Shown: positions 34,197 through 42,145 of the stretch, in pieces
Layout: the number at the start of each line of letters is the position of its first letter
Position numbering within the stretch: position 1 is the first letter of the stretch
NCBI GenBank assembly: GCA_013289715.1
Contig: JABCZJ010000009.1
Coordinates: 124,001-188,000, forward strand
Direction: 5' to 3'
DNA length: 64,000 nucleotides
DNA from: Acidobacteriota bacterium
GTDB lineage: Bacteria > Acidobacteriota > Terriglobia > Acidiferrales > UBA7541
Notes under the pieces: model-generated
Database searches by the model: none
The model's input: only the letters and a program-made list of their open reading frames with translations
What the model was told of the DNA's origin: nothing
Made by a program: the position numbers and the translations under genes

Positions 34197-34448
34197 CTAA
34201 ACGCGTGGTCCAGTGCGCAGCTTATTCAAATGCTTGAAAAGCGCGTCGCGCAGCCGCACCCGCGTATCTTCCGGCAGCGGCGCAGGCTCGGAATTACAGA
34301 AAATCTGAATCGTTTGCCGCGTAGTGTCCACCACCACCCGACAATCCTCGCAATTCTCCAAATGTTTTTCGATCGAGGTTTTCAGCGACGGGTCCAGCGC
34401 TTCTTCCAGGTAGTTCGAAATTTCCTTGACGATGCTCTTGCAATTCAC
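34197..34448 (-). CDS. Anti-sigma factor with ZAS-type zinc finger
   Basis: 83 residues. The N-terminal ZAS domain has MNCKSIVKEISNYLEEAL and the metal motif HLENCEDC (HxxxCxxC). No membrane helix follows, so this is a short soluble anti-sigma factor. Its start overlaps the sigma gene by 4 bp (ATGA at 34445-34448), the usual coupled arrangement. It should hold the adjacent ECF sigma factor inactive until a redox or other cue releases it. Confidence 0.86.
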   Translation of the reverse strand: MNCKSIVKEISNYLEEALDPSLKTSIEKHLENCEDCRVVVDTTRQTIQIFCNSEPAPLPEDTRVRLRDALFKHLNKLRTGPRV

Positions 34449-35086
34449 GAATTCTCACCCTGTCGAAAGTAACGGTTCAATTTCTGGCGCAGCTTCAGGC
34501 GCGCCCGCAGCAACCGTGACTTGACTGCCGGAACGGAAAGGCCCAGCGCTTCCGCCGTCTCCTCGGTTGACAATTCTTCGATGTCGCGAAGTTGAAAAAC
34601 GATTCGAAAAGGCGGCTCAAGTTCTGCAATGGTACTGGATAAAATCCCACCAAGCTCGGCCTGCTTGTAGCGTTCCTCCGGCGAAGGACCCCAGTCCTCC
34701 ACCTCGCGCGGCATCGTATCCTCGCCAGTGTCCACCTCTTCGTCCAGAGACACCTGGTTCGGCCGGCGCTTGCGCAGCTTCATCAGCGCCTGGTTCACCG
34801 CGATCCGCACCAGCCATGTATAAAACCGCGAATTGCCCTGAAACTCGCCCAGATGCTGGTAGGACTTCAGGAAGGCTTCCTGCATCACGTCTTCGGCGTC
34901 TTCCTTGTTCTGCGTGATATTTTGCGCCAGGCGGAAGATTTTACGTTCGTAGCGGCCTACCAGCGTCTCGAACGCGTTGATGTCGCCAGCCTTGGCAGCG
35001 GCTACAAGTGCGCCTTCGTCGTCCTTCACTACCTGCGATGGCAGCGGCGTGCGCGGTTGCAACGGATTTAATTTGGATGCGCTCAT
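34445..35086 (-). CDS. ECF sigma factor (SigE/RpoE-like)
   Basis: 213 residues. Region 2 (about 40-105) includes FETLVGRYERKIFRLAQNIT, EDAEDVMQEAFLKSYQHL and FYTWLVRIAVNQALMKLRKRR. Region 4 (about 150-205) includes LEPPFRIVFQLRDIEELSTEETAEALGLSVPAVKSRLLRARLKLR, the DNA-binding helix-turn-helix. Partner anti-sigma overlaps downstream. The upstream 100 bp did not show a clear autoregulated promoter. Confidence 0.93.
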   Translation of the reverse strand: MSASKLNPLQPRTPLPSQVVKDDEGALVAAAKAGDINAFETLVGRYERKIFRLAQNITQNKEDAEDVMQEAFLKSYQHLGEFQGNSRFYTWLVRIAVNQALMKLRKRRPNQVSLDEEVDTGEDTMPREVEDWGPSPEERYKQAELGGILSSTIAELEPPFRIVFQLRDIEELSTEETAEALGLSVPAVKSRLLRARLKLRQKLNRYFRQGENS

Positions 35087-35345
35087 ATAAGTTCTCTATC
35101 AGAGTAGCATAAATCGCCGCTACGCCGCGCAGGCGCAGCGTCGCGTCCTCGGCAAATCCCGAAATTTCAGTAATTTAGCCCCACGAAAATCTGCTTGCCG
35201 CCGCCGGAATCCCCATCCCGCGGGGTCCCTGCGCAAGCAACACTTCCCGCGCTACTCTTGCGGATTGGCCAACTGCTGGCGGATAATCGCTCCATCACGC
35301 TACGCCTCGGCAGGCCCGGCCCGGGCGGAAAATCAAAGGGACTGA

Positions 35346-35867
35346 ATGCGTACATTGCCGGATTATCTTCGCAAAGGTATGAGAATGATTCTGGTCGGCG
35401 CCAACCCCGGAGACCGCTCCGCGCGCGTGGGCCACTACTACGCCGGCCGCGGCAATCAGTTCTGGCCGATCATGTTTGAATCCGGCGTGATTCCCGAGCC
35501 GCTCAGCTATGAAGACGACCGCCGCATTCTGGAATTCGGAATCGGCATGACCGACCTGGTCAAGCGTCCCACCCGCGGCGTCGAGGAGATCGAGCGCCAG
35601 GAATTCGCCGAAGGCCGCGTCCTGCTGGCGCAGAAGCTGGAAGACTTGAAGCCGCGTGTCGTCGCCTTCAACGGTAAAATGGTGTATGAGAAATTCACCG
35701 GCCGCCCCTGCAAGCTCGGCCTGCAAAAAGAAAAGCTCTACGGCGCGCACGTCTTCGTGTTGCCCTCCACCAGCGGCCTGAATGCCGGGACCGAACGCGG
35801 TGTGAAGACCCGCTATTTCAAGAAACTAGCCGCGCTGCTGAAAGCTTTGAAGGACAAGGGGGACTGA
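35346..35867 (+). CDS. mug: G/U mismatch-specific DNA glycosylase
   Basis: 173 residues of the Mug/TDG branch of uracil-DNA glycosylases. GANPGDRSARVGHYYAGRGNQFW is the catalytic-side block; in E. coli Mug the active-site Asn lies in this GxNPG motif. FGIGMTDLVKRPT and VFVLPSTSGLNA (the DNA-intercalating loop) also match. It removes U or ethenocytosine opposite G. AAAGGGA precedes the ATG. It begins a plus-strand run that continues with acyl-CoA enzymes. Confidence 0.9.
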   Translation: MRTLPDYLRKGMRMILVGANPGDRSARVGHYYAGRGNQFWPIMFESGVIPEPLSYEDDRRILEFGIGMTDLVKRPTRGVEEIERQEFAEGRVLLAQKLEDLKPRVVAFNGKMVYEKFTGRPCKLGLQKEKLYGAHVFVLPSTSGLNAGTERGVKTRYFKKLAALLKALKDKGD

Positions 35868-35873
35868 CCAAGT

Positions 35874-36686
35874 ATGGGATCCACGACACAACCGGCTGCC
35901 GCTCCGCTCGTTCTCGAGGAGCGCGCAGGCGCGGTCACCATCATCCGTCTGAACCGCCCGGAAAAACTGAACGCGCTGAATATGCAACTGGGCCAGGAAT
36001 TGGTTCACGCATTGTTGCGCGCGCAAGGGGACAGGTCCGTCCACTGCGTCGTCTTGACCGGATCAGGCCGCGCGTTCTGCGCGGGCGGCGATCTGGAAAT
36101 GTTGCGCGATGCCCGCCAGCGCAAAGCAGCTGACGAGGTGGAAGATCTGGTGAAGGCTGGCAAAGAAATCTCGATCGCCATCGCCACCATGCCGAAAATC
36201 GTGATCGCAGCCGTAAATGGCCCTGCGGCCGGCGGAGGCATGAACCTGGCCCTCGCAGCCGATATTCGCATCGCTTCCGACCAGGCGCGTTTCGCCGAAT
36301 CCTTCGCGCAGATCGGCCTGTTCCCCGATTTCGGCGGCACGTATTTTTTGCCGCGGATCGTGGGCCCCACCCGCGCCGCGGAACTGTTTTATACCGGCCA
36401 AACGCTCTCGGCGGACGACGCCCTGCGCCTGGGAATCGTCAGCCGCGTGGTTCCCGCCGATCAGCTGGAAGCTGAAACCAAAAAGCTCGCGGAAAGCATC
36501 GCCACTGGGGCAGGTCTCGCGCAGCGCGACGTGAAACATCGCATGAGCAGCGAGCATCGTAAGGATCTCGAAGAAGCGCTCGATGAAGAGATTCGCCTGC
36601 AGCGGCATTGCTTCGAATCTCATGATTTCCTGGAAGGCCTGAACGCATTCTTCGAGAAGCGTAAGCCCAATTTTGAAGGGCACTGA
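35874..36686 (+). CDS. Enoyl-CoA hydratase/isomerase family protein
   Basis: 270 residues of crotonase fold. GSGRAFCAGGDLEMLRDA and AVNGPAAGGGMNLALAADIRIAS form the oxyanion hole. ESFAQIGLFPDFGGTYFLPR holds the general position of the catalytic Glu, although the usual 'GIxPxxGGT' is GLFPDFGGT. The likely step is hydration of a trans-2-enoyl-CoA. It starts 6 bp after mug. It precedes two CoA-transferase genes, suggesting a shared acyl-CoA route. Confidence 0.88.
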   Translation: MGSTTQPAAAPLVLEERAGAVTIIRLNRPEKLNALNMQLGQELVHALLRAQGDRSVHCVVLTGSGRAFCAGGDLEMLRDARQRKAADEVEDLVKAGKEISIAIATMPKIVIAAVNGPAAGGGMNLALAADIRIASDQARFAESFAQIGLFPDFGGTYFLPRIVGPTRAAELFYTGQTLSADDALRLGIVSRVVPADQLEAETKKLAESIATGAGLAQRDVKHRMSSEHRKDLEEALDEEIRLQRHCFESHDFLEGLNAFFEKRKPNFEGH

Positions 36687-36856
36687 CACTGCGATTGAGG
36701 CTGACCGGCCCATGAATTCTCGCGCCGCGTTATGCGTTGCGCCTTGTCGCATCAGTGGAAATTCCGCAGGGCGCAACAGACGGATTCAGAGGACTAGGCT
36801 GCCATTCGCAAAAACTCGATCGAACAATATCCAGGTCACCCGCGGCGCTTTCTAGA

Positions 36857-37663
36857 ATGGCGCGGAGCCCATTCGTAATGGCTCGTTCGGAAACCGACCT
36901 CGCCACGCAGGGCTACACATTCAGCGAACTGATGGTAGCCGCAGCCGCGCGGGAGATTGCCGATGGCGAACTCGTTTTCGTCGGCATGCGCCTGCCGATG
37001 CTGGCCTTCCTCGTCGCGCGCCGCACGCATGCTCCGGGCGCGGTCGGCCTCTTTGAAAATGGTGTGCTCCGCGAAAATCCCGCCACGGAGCTGCTCTACA
37101 CCATGGGCGATCCGCCAAACCTTCGCGGCGCCACGCAATGCGGATCGATGCTCGATGTGATGGGCCTGTTGCAGCAGGGCCGGGTGGACGTGGGTTTTCT
37201 CGGCGCGGCCGAAGTGGATAGGTTCGGCAATCTCAACACTACCTGGGGCCATCGCAACAAAGAAATGCAGCGCCTGCCTGGTTCCGGTGGCGCTGGTGAC
37301 ATCGCTTGCCTCGCGCGCCGCACCGTGGTGCTGCTCGCGCACGACCGCGCGCGCTTGTGCGACCGTGTGGGGCACATCACCTCGCCCGGCTTCGGCACCG
37401 GTGAAGGCTGGCGCCGCGCGCAAGGATTGCCCGCTGCGTCCGGCCCGTCGGCAATCATCACGACGCTCTGTGTGCTGCGCTTCGGTCACGATGGCGAAGC
37501 CCATGTCGCGTCCGTGCATCCGGGCGTGAGCGTCGAAGAGGTGCTCGCCAATACTGGTTGGACGCTCCGTGTCGCCGACGAGCTGATCGAAACCTCGCCG
37601 CCCAGCCATGAGGAATTGCGAGTGATGCGCGAACTCGACCCGAATCATTTCTGGACGCGATAA
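36857..37663 (+). CDS. CoA-transferase beta subunit-like protein (glutaconate CoA-transferase / IpdB type)
   Basis: 268 residues. The SELMVAAAAREIADGELVFVGMRLPMLA start, LLYTMGDPPNLRGATQCGSMLDVMGLLQQGRVDVGFLGAAEVDRFGNLN block and ITSPGFG segment match the family I CoA-transferase B subunit. In classical enzymes a Glu carries the CoA. The segment around MGDP does not show it clearly, as in IpdB-type hydrolases that act on steroid-ring CoA esters. The alpha-like subunit starts 1 bp after the stop, so the two form one enzyme. The beta-before-alpha order is unusual. Start ATG 36857 or 36878. Confidence 0.78.
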   Translation: MARSPFVMARSETDLATQGYTFSELMVAAAAREIADGELVFVGMRLPMLAFLVARRTHAPGAVGLFENGVLRENPATELLYTMGDPPNLRGATQCGSMLDVMGLLQQGRVDVGFLGAAEVDRFGNLNTTWGHRNKEMQRLPGSGGAGDIACLARRTVVLLAHDRARLCDRVGHITSPGFGTGEGWRRAQGLPAASGPSAIITTLCVLRFGHDGEAHVASVHPGVSVEEVLANTGWTLRVADELIETSPPSHEELRVMRELDPNHFWTR

Positions 37664-37664
37664 A

Positions 37665-38588
37665 ATGACAGCCGAATCCAAATTGCTGACCCTGCGCGAC
37701 GCCATCTCGCGCCATGTTCCATCGGGCTCCATGGTGCTGCTCGGCGCGCAGCTCGAGCAGATGATTCCGTTCGCCGCCGGACACGAAATGATTCGCCAGA
37801 GCCGCCGCGACCTCACTCTCGTCGGACCCATTTCCGATATTCTTTTCGACCAGATGATTGGCGCAGGCTGCGTTTCGCGCGTCATGGCCGCGTGGGTCGG
37901 CAACGTGTCTGCAGGTGTCGGCTATTGTTTCCGGCGCGCGGTCGAGCGCAGCATTCCGCGCCGCCTGGAAGTAGTGGATTACTCCAATTTCACGATGGCG
38001 CTCGCGCTGCATGCCGGAGCGCTCGGCGTGCCGTTTCTGCCCACCTACGCGACTCTGGGCAGCGATCTGCTAAAGAAAAACGGCAACTTGCGCGAGTTCT
38101 CATCACCCGTCAGCGAAGAAAAAATGGTAGCAGTCCGCGCGCTGCGTCCAGACGTCGCCATCCTGCACGTGCAACGCTCCGACGCGCAGGGAAACGCGCA
38201 CATCTGGGGCAGCCTGGGCGTCGCCGCGGATGGCGCACGTGCCGCACGCAAAATAATTGTCGTGGCCGAGGAAATTGTGGAGCCGAGTGTGATTGCCTCC
38301 GATCCGAATCGCACATTGGTTCCAGGGTTTCTAGTCGCCGCGGTGGTGCACGAACCCGGCGGCGCGCATCCCTCGCCTGTGCAGGGCTATTACGGCCGCG
38401 ACCACGCTTTTTTCGCCGAGTATCACGAACAGACGCGCCGGCTCGAGGATTTCGAGGACTGGCTAGCGCGCTGGGTTGTGCAAGCGACCGATCGCGGCGA
38501 TTATTGGAAGCAGCTCGGCCCCGGCCGCGTCGAGAATCTGGCCGTGAAGGAACACGCTCTCTCCGCACCTGCGGATTTTGGATACTGA
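37665..38588 (+). CDS. CoA-transferase alpha subunit-like protein (glutaconate CoA-transferase / IpdA type)
   Basis: 307 residues with the alpha-subunit layout: LRDAISRHVPSGSMVLLGAQLEQMIPFAAGHE, VSAGVGYCFRRAVE, FLPTYATLGSDLLKKN, and VRALRPDVAILHVQRSDAQGNAHIWG. It pairs with the upstream beta-like protein. In Mycobacterium, IpdA and IpdB sit beside the crotonase EchA20 and open the last steroid ring; the local set of crotonase plus two subunits looks similar, but no other steroid genes are here. The stop overlaps the rhodanese start (TGATG). Confidence 0.82.
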   Translation: MTAESKLLTLRDAISRHVPSGSMVLLGAQLEQMIPFAAGHEMIRQSRRDLTLVGPISDILFDQMIGAGCVSRVMAAWVGNVSAGVGYCFRRAVERSIPRRLEVVDYSNFTMALALHAGALGVPFLPTYATLGSDLLKKNGNLREFSSPVSEEKMVAVRALRPDVAILHVQRSDAQGNAHIWGSLGVAADGARAARKIIVVAEEIVEPSVIASDPNRTLVPGFLVAAVVHEPGGAHPSPVQGYYGRDHAFFAEYHEQTRRLEDFEDWLARWVVQATDRGDYWKQLGPGRVENLAVKEHALSAPADFGY

Positions 38589-38926
38589 TGACCGAAGACT
38601 TGCTGGCAAATATCGAAATCACTCCGCGCGAAGTAAAAGACCTGCTCACGTGCGACGACAAAGTGCTCTTCGTAGACGTGCGCGAACCGTGGGAATATCA
38701 GACGACGCACATCGAAGGCTCGGTGCTGATCCCCGTGGGTCAAATTCCAGCGAATCTGGCGCGCCTGGAAAATGCCGAGCAGCTTGTGCTCTTCTGCCAT
38801 CACGGCATACGCAGCCTGGACGCCGCCGCATGGCTTCGCGCGCAAGGAGTAGAGGGAGCACGATCCATGACCGGCGGAATCGAGCGCTGGTCCACTGAGA
38901 TTGATTCAAACGTGCCACGTTACTAA
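38588..38926 (+). CDS. Single-domain rhodanese
   Basis: 112 residues. VLFVDVREPWEYQTTHIEGSVLIP and the active-site loop FCHHGIRSLDA with the catalytic Cys mark a GlpE/ThiI-type rhodanese, which moves sulfane sulfur. Its ATG overlaps the stop codon of the alpha-like subunit, so it is translationally coupled. Its role next to CoA enzymes is unclear; it may simply be carried in the operon. Confidence 0.9.
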   Translation: MTEDLLANIEITPREVKDLLTCDDKVLFVDVREPWEYQTTHIEGSVLIPVGQIPANLARLENAEQLVLFCHHGIRSLDAAAWLRAQGVEGARSMTGGIERWSTEIDSNVPRY

Positions 38927-38938
38927 CGGGACGAGAAA

Positions 38939-39334
38939 ATGACGACGAAAAAGCAAACCACAAAACCGGCCGCGGCCACGAAGAAGAGAAAACGTAAGAC
39001 CGCTCAATTCTTGCAGAAGCCCACCTGCACCACCTGCCGCAAAGCGCGTGCCTACATGGAAAAGCGCGGCTTCGACCTGCATTTCCGCAATCTCGATAAG
39101 GAACGCCTCAGCGCCGACGAGCTGGAAAAACTAATCGGCGACCGCGATCACAAGGATTTTCTGAACACGCGCAACGAACTGTACCACCAGAAAAACATGA
39201 AAGAGAATCCGCCCACGCGCGCCGACGCTATTCGCATGATGGTCGGTGAGCCAAATCTAATTCGCCGCCCCGTAATCGTAGCAGGCGGCCGAGTCGTTCT
39301 CGGCTTCGATCAAGAAAAAATCGACCGCCTGTAA
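38939..39334 (+). CDS. ArsC/Spx-family thioredoxin-fold protein with basic N-terminus
   Basis: 131 residues. After a Lys-rich first 22 residues comes FLQKPTCTTCRKARAYMEKRG, the CxxC opening of the ArsC/Spx fold. RNLDKERLSADELEKLIG, FLNTRNELY and IRRPVIVAGGRVVLGFD match the rest. The Cys-x-x-Cys resembles Spx more than arsenate reductase (which has CxxS plus distant Cys). It could be a redox regulator or a glutaredoxin-linked reductase. The basic extension may bind nucleic acid. It follows the rhodanese by 12 bp. Confidence 0.82.
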   Translation: MTTKKQTTKPAAATKKRKRKTAQFLQKPTCTTCRKARAYMEKRGFDLHFRNLDKERLSADELEKLIGDRDHKDFLNTRNELYHQKNMKENPPTRADAIRMMVGEPNLIRRPVIVAGGRVVLGFDQEKIDRL

Positions 39335-39531
39335 CGCTGTGCGAAAAAGTGAACTCCGGCCAAGGTTTTGAAGTTGTAGCGGCCAGCTTCAGCAGGGCGC
39401 CTTTGCTCTTGTAGTTGTAGCGCCGGCGTCTTGCCGGCTATCTCGTCGTTGGTTCTGCTTTGGTAGCGGCCGCCTGCCGTTTAGGCGGGCGTAGTTGACT
39501 TTACCTTTGCATTCGCCAGGAGCACCCGGAT
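39335..39531. repeat. Intergenic block of GTAGCGGC-type palindromic repeats
   Basis: The 197-bp spacer contains three related units opened by (T)TGTAGCG or GGTAGCG: near 39376, 39415 and 39463. The second carries GCCGGC-GTCTT-GCCGGC (39422-39438), the third CCGCCT-GCCGTTT-AGGCGG (39470-39488). The first has a looser GGCCAGCTTC hairpin. The same GCCGGC design occurs at 5164-5180. These look like a small REP-like family. No T-runs make them terminators. Confidence 0.55.
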
Positions 39532-40386
39532 TTGCCGCCGATCATCGACATCCATATCCACATCAACCCCCACGAAATGGTCAATCCCCGCGCGCTCGAA
39601 CTGATCAAACGCGGCCGCCGCGACTACGACGAAGTGGAAAAATACGCCGCCAGCCCCGCCGAATTCCTGAAATTCATGGACTCTGCCGAAATCGAGCGCG
39701 CCGGCCTAATCAACTACGTCAGCCCGCAAGTAATCGGCTTCACCGCCGAAGTGAACGACTGGATCGCCAGATACTGTTCCGCCGATCCCAAAAGGCTGCT
39801 TGCGTTCGGCTCGGTCCATCCGAAATACATCCCAGACGCCGCAGCAGAAGTGGACCGCCTGAAAAAATTAGGCATCCGCGGCTTGAAAGTTCATCCCTCG
39901 CACCAGCTTTTCGCTCCAAACGAATATCGCAACGGCCTAGGTCCGCTGCGCGCGATGTACGAGCGCGCCCAAGCCCTCGGCCTCCCCGTAATGATTCACA
40001 CCGGCACCTCAATTTTTCCCGGCGCGCGAAACGTGTACGCCCAACCGATTCTCGCCGACGATGTGGGCGTCGATTTCCCCGACCTGGTCGTGATCCTCGC
40101 GCACGGCGGCCGCCCCCTTTGGATGAACGAGGCCTTCTTCCTGGTCCGTCGCCACCCAAATATGTACATGGATATTTCCGGCATCCCGCCGCAAAAGCTG
40201 ATGGAATCATTCCCGCGCGTCGAAGAAATCGCGGATAAAGTATTATTCGGCACGGACTGGCCCGGCCCGGGAGTTCCCGGCGTGCGCGGCAATATCGAAA
40301 AATTTCGCGCCCTGCCGATTTCGCCGCAAGCGCAGCAGAAGATCCTGTACGACAACGCCGCGAGGCTTTTCCCAGCGCAGGCTTAG
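39532..40386 (+). CDS. Amidohydrolase-2 family protein (TIM-barrel metal hydrolase or decarboxylase)
   Basis: 284 residues from a TTG start, supported by AGGAG about 10 bases upstream. DIHIHINP is the first metal-binding HxH. GLKVHPSHQLFAPN, IHTGTSIFPGA, ILAHGGRPLW and LFGTDWPGPG supply the other His and the final Asp expected in the amidohydrolase-2 group, which includes ACMS decarboxylase-like enzymes. The substrate is not clear. The 3-hydroxyacyl-CoA dehydrogenase starts 14 bp after, so the two are probably cotranscribed. Confidence 0.85.
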   Translation: MPPIIDIHIHINPHEMVNPRALELIKRGRRDYDEVEKYAASPAEFLKFMDSAEIERAGLINYVSPQVIGFTAEVNDWIARYCSADPKRLLAFGSVHPKYIPDAAAEVDRLKKLGIRGLKVHPSHQLFAPNEYRNGLGPLRAMYERAQALGLPVMIHTGTSIFPGARNVYAQPILADDVGVDFPDLVVILAHGGRPLWMNEAFFLVRRHPNMYMDISGIPPQKLMESFPRVEEIADKVLFGTDWPGPGVPGVRGNIEKFRALPISPQAQQKILYDNAARLFPAQA

Positions 40387-40400
40387 GAGCCATACAAAAA

Positions 40401-41270
40401 ATGGAAGTGAAAACAATTGGCGTGGTCGGCGCCGGCGCCATGGGACGTGGCATCGCCTACGCCGCCGCATTCGGCGGCTATCGCACGGTCCTCGAAGACG
40501 TCTCGCCGGAAATGCTAGAGCAAGGCCTAACCTATATCCGGCAGGCCCTGGATGAAGGCGTCGCCCGAGGCAAAGTGACGCCAGAACAAAAAGCCACCGC
40601 GCTAGCGAATCTCACCACCTCGAGCTCCATCGAGGACGTCTGCCGCGAAACGGACCTGCTAATCGAAGCCGTCCCCGAAGAAATGGAGGTGAAACTGGAA
40701 ATCTTCACCATCTTCGACAAATTTGCCCTTCCCGGCGCAATTCTCGCGAGCAACACGTCGTCGCTCTCGATCACCGAACTAGCAGCCATCACCTTTCGCG
40801 CCGCCGACTGCATCGGCATGCATTTCTTCAACCCGGTGCCGAAAATGAAGCTGCTCGAAATCGTGCGCGCTCTCGAAACTTCCGAAGCCACGGTCCAAGC
40901 CTGCGCCGCAGTCGGCCGCCGCATGGGCAAAGAAGTCGTCGTGATTCGCGAATCGCCCGGGTTCATCACCAGCCGCATCAACGCCATGATCGGCAACGAG
41001 GCTTTCTACATGCTCCAGGAAGGGATAGCCTCTGCCGAAGACATAGACAAAGCGCTGAAGCTCGGCCTCAATCATCCGATGGGCCCGTTCGAACTGGTGG
41101 ACCTGGTGGGCCTCGACGTGCGCCTCAATATTCTGGAATATTTGCACAAAACGCTCGGCGAAAAATACCGCCCGTCCCCATTGCTCTTGCAGTACGTAAA
41201 CGCCGGACGCCTGGGTCGCAAATCCGGCCGCGGCGTGTATGATTACAATAGTGACGGCGGCAAAAAATAA
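40401..41270 (+). CDS. 3-hydroxyacyl-CoA dehydrogenase (3-hydroxybutyryl-CoA type)
   Basis: 289 residues, the length of single-function enzymes. The Rossmann start is IGVVGAGAMGRGIAYAAA. ASNTSSLSITELA and GMHFFNPVPKMKLLEIV hold the catalytic His, with the partner Glu 12 residues later. The C-terminal domain shows GFITSRINAMIGNEAF and LGLNHPMGPFELVDLVGLD. It oxidises 3-hydroxyacyl-CoA with NAD+. With the hydratase at 35.9 kb it supplies two successive beta-oxidation steps. AGGAG precedes the ATG. Confidence 0.94.
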   Translation: MEVKTIGVVGAGAMGRGIAYAAAFGGYRTVLEDVSPEMLEQGLTYIRQALDEGVARGKVTPEQKATALANLTTSSSIEDVCRETDLLIEAVPEEMEVKLEIFTIFDKFALPGAILASNTSSLSITELAAITFRAADCIGMHFFNPVPKMKLLEIVRALETSEATVQACAAVGRRMGKEVVVIRESPGFITSRINAMIGNEAFYMLQEGIASAEDIDKALKLGLNHPMGPFELVDLVGLDVRLNILEYLHKTLGEKYRPSPLLLQYVNAGRLGRKSGRGVYDYNSDGGKK

Positions 41271-41321
41271 TCGCGCGGCGCTTGGCCAAAAGCAGCGCAC
41301 AAGCCGCCCGCATCCACCCTC

Positions 41322-41858
41322 ATGCCACCGAAAATAAATCTCGCCGACCGCATCGAAATCCTGCAAGGCGATCTGGTCGCCATGGACACGGACGCGATCG
41401 TCAACGCCGCCAACAACGATCTGCAACTCGGTGGCGGCGTGGCCGGCGCGATTCGCCGTAGCGGCGGCCCGCAAATTCAAAAGGAATGCGACGAGATCGG
41501 CCCCGTGCCCGTTGGTGGCGCAGCCATAACCTCTGGCGGAAACCTGAAAGCGCGCTACGTGATTCACGCCGCAAGCATGCAACTGGGCGGACGCACATCA
41601 GCCCAATCGCTGCGCAGTTCCACCGCCCACGCCCTGCGCATCGCCGCGCAGCAGGAACTGAAGACCATCGCGTTCCCGGCTGTCGGTACTGGCATTGCCG
41701 GCTTTCCCATGCGCGAATGCGCGGATATCATGCTGCGCGAAGCCGCCAAGCATCTCGAAGGCCCCACGTCGCTCCAGAAAATCTATTTCGTTCTTTTCGA
41801 TCAGGAAGCGCTCACGGCGTTCACGAGTGTCCGATCCGAGCTCGAATCGAAAGTGTAG
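41322..41858 (+). CDS. Macro-domain protein (ADP-ribose binding or hydrolase)
   Basis: 178 residues. INLADRIEILQGDLVAMDTDAIVNAANNDLQLGGGVAGAIRR contains the ADP-ribose-binding Asp and Asn and the Gly-rich loop. TIAFPAVGTGIAGFPMRECADIM is the second binding loop. This matches MacroD-type proteins, which remove ADP-ribose from Asp/Glu or process O-acetyl-ADP-ribose. The ATG has only a weak ribosome site. It is followed 9 bp later by a small unknown protein. Confidence 0.92.
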   Translation: MPPKINLADRIEILQGDLVAMDTDAIVNAANNDLQLGGGVAGAIRRSGGPQIQKECDEIGPVPVGGAAITSGGNLKARYVIHAASMQLGGRTSAQSLRSSTAHALRIAAQQELKTIAFPAVGTGIAGFPMRECADIMLREAAKHLEGPTSLQKIYFVLFDQEALTAFTSVRSELESKV

Positions 41859-41867
41859 GCCAAGCCT

Positions 41868-42140
41868 ATGACCCAGGACCTGCTGGAAAAAGTTCAGACT
41901 GAGCTCGTCCGTTACGAACATCCTTTGTTCGACTTCGCCGCGCGGCCAGCGGAAGAAGGCGTGGAGGTCGAAATTCGCTACAAACCCAAAAGCGCCGACA
42001 TCCACGACTACACTTTCCTGCTGCGCCCGCGCGAAATCGAGCACACCCAATTCCCCTGGACATTTCAGAAGCAGCTGTACGACTGCCTGCACGATTACAT
42101 CATCGAAATGTTTACGCGCAATCCGCAGCGGGTGAACTGA
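41868..42140 (+). CDS. Small protein of unknown function
   Basis: 90 residues, acidic and aromatic, with VEIRYKPKSADIHDYTFLLRPREIEHTQFPWTFQ as its core. No family is recognised. It fits tightly between the macro-domain gene (9 bp) and the methyltransferase (5 bp), a spacing that supports a real gene in one transcript. Confidence 0.68.
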   Translation: MTQDLLEKVQTELVRYEHPLFDFAARPAEEGVEVEIRYKPKSADIHDYTFLLRPREIEHTQFPWTFQKQLYDCLHDYIIEMFTRNPQRVN

Positions 42141-42145
42141 CTCCT

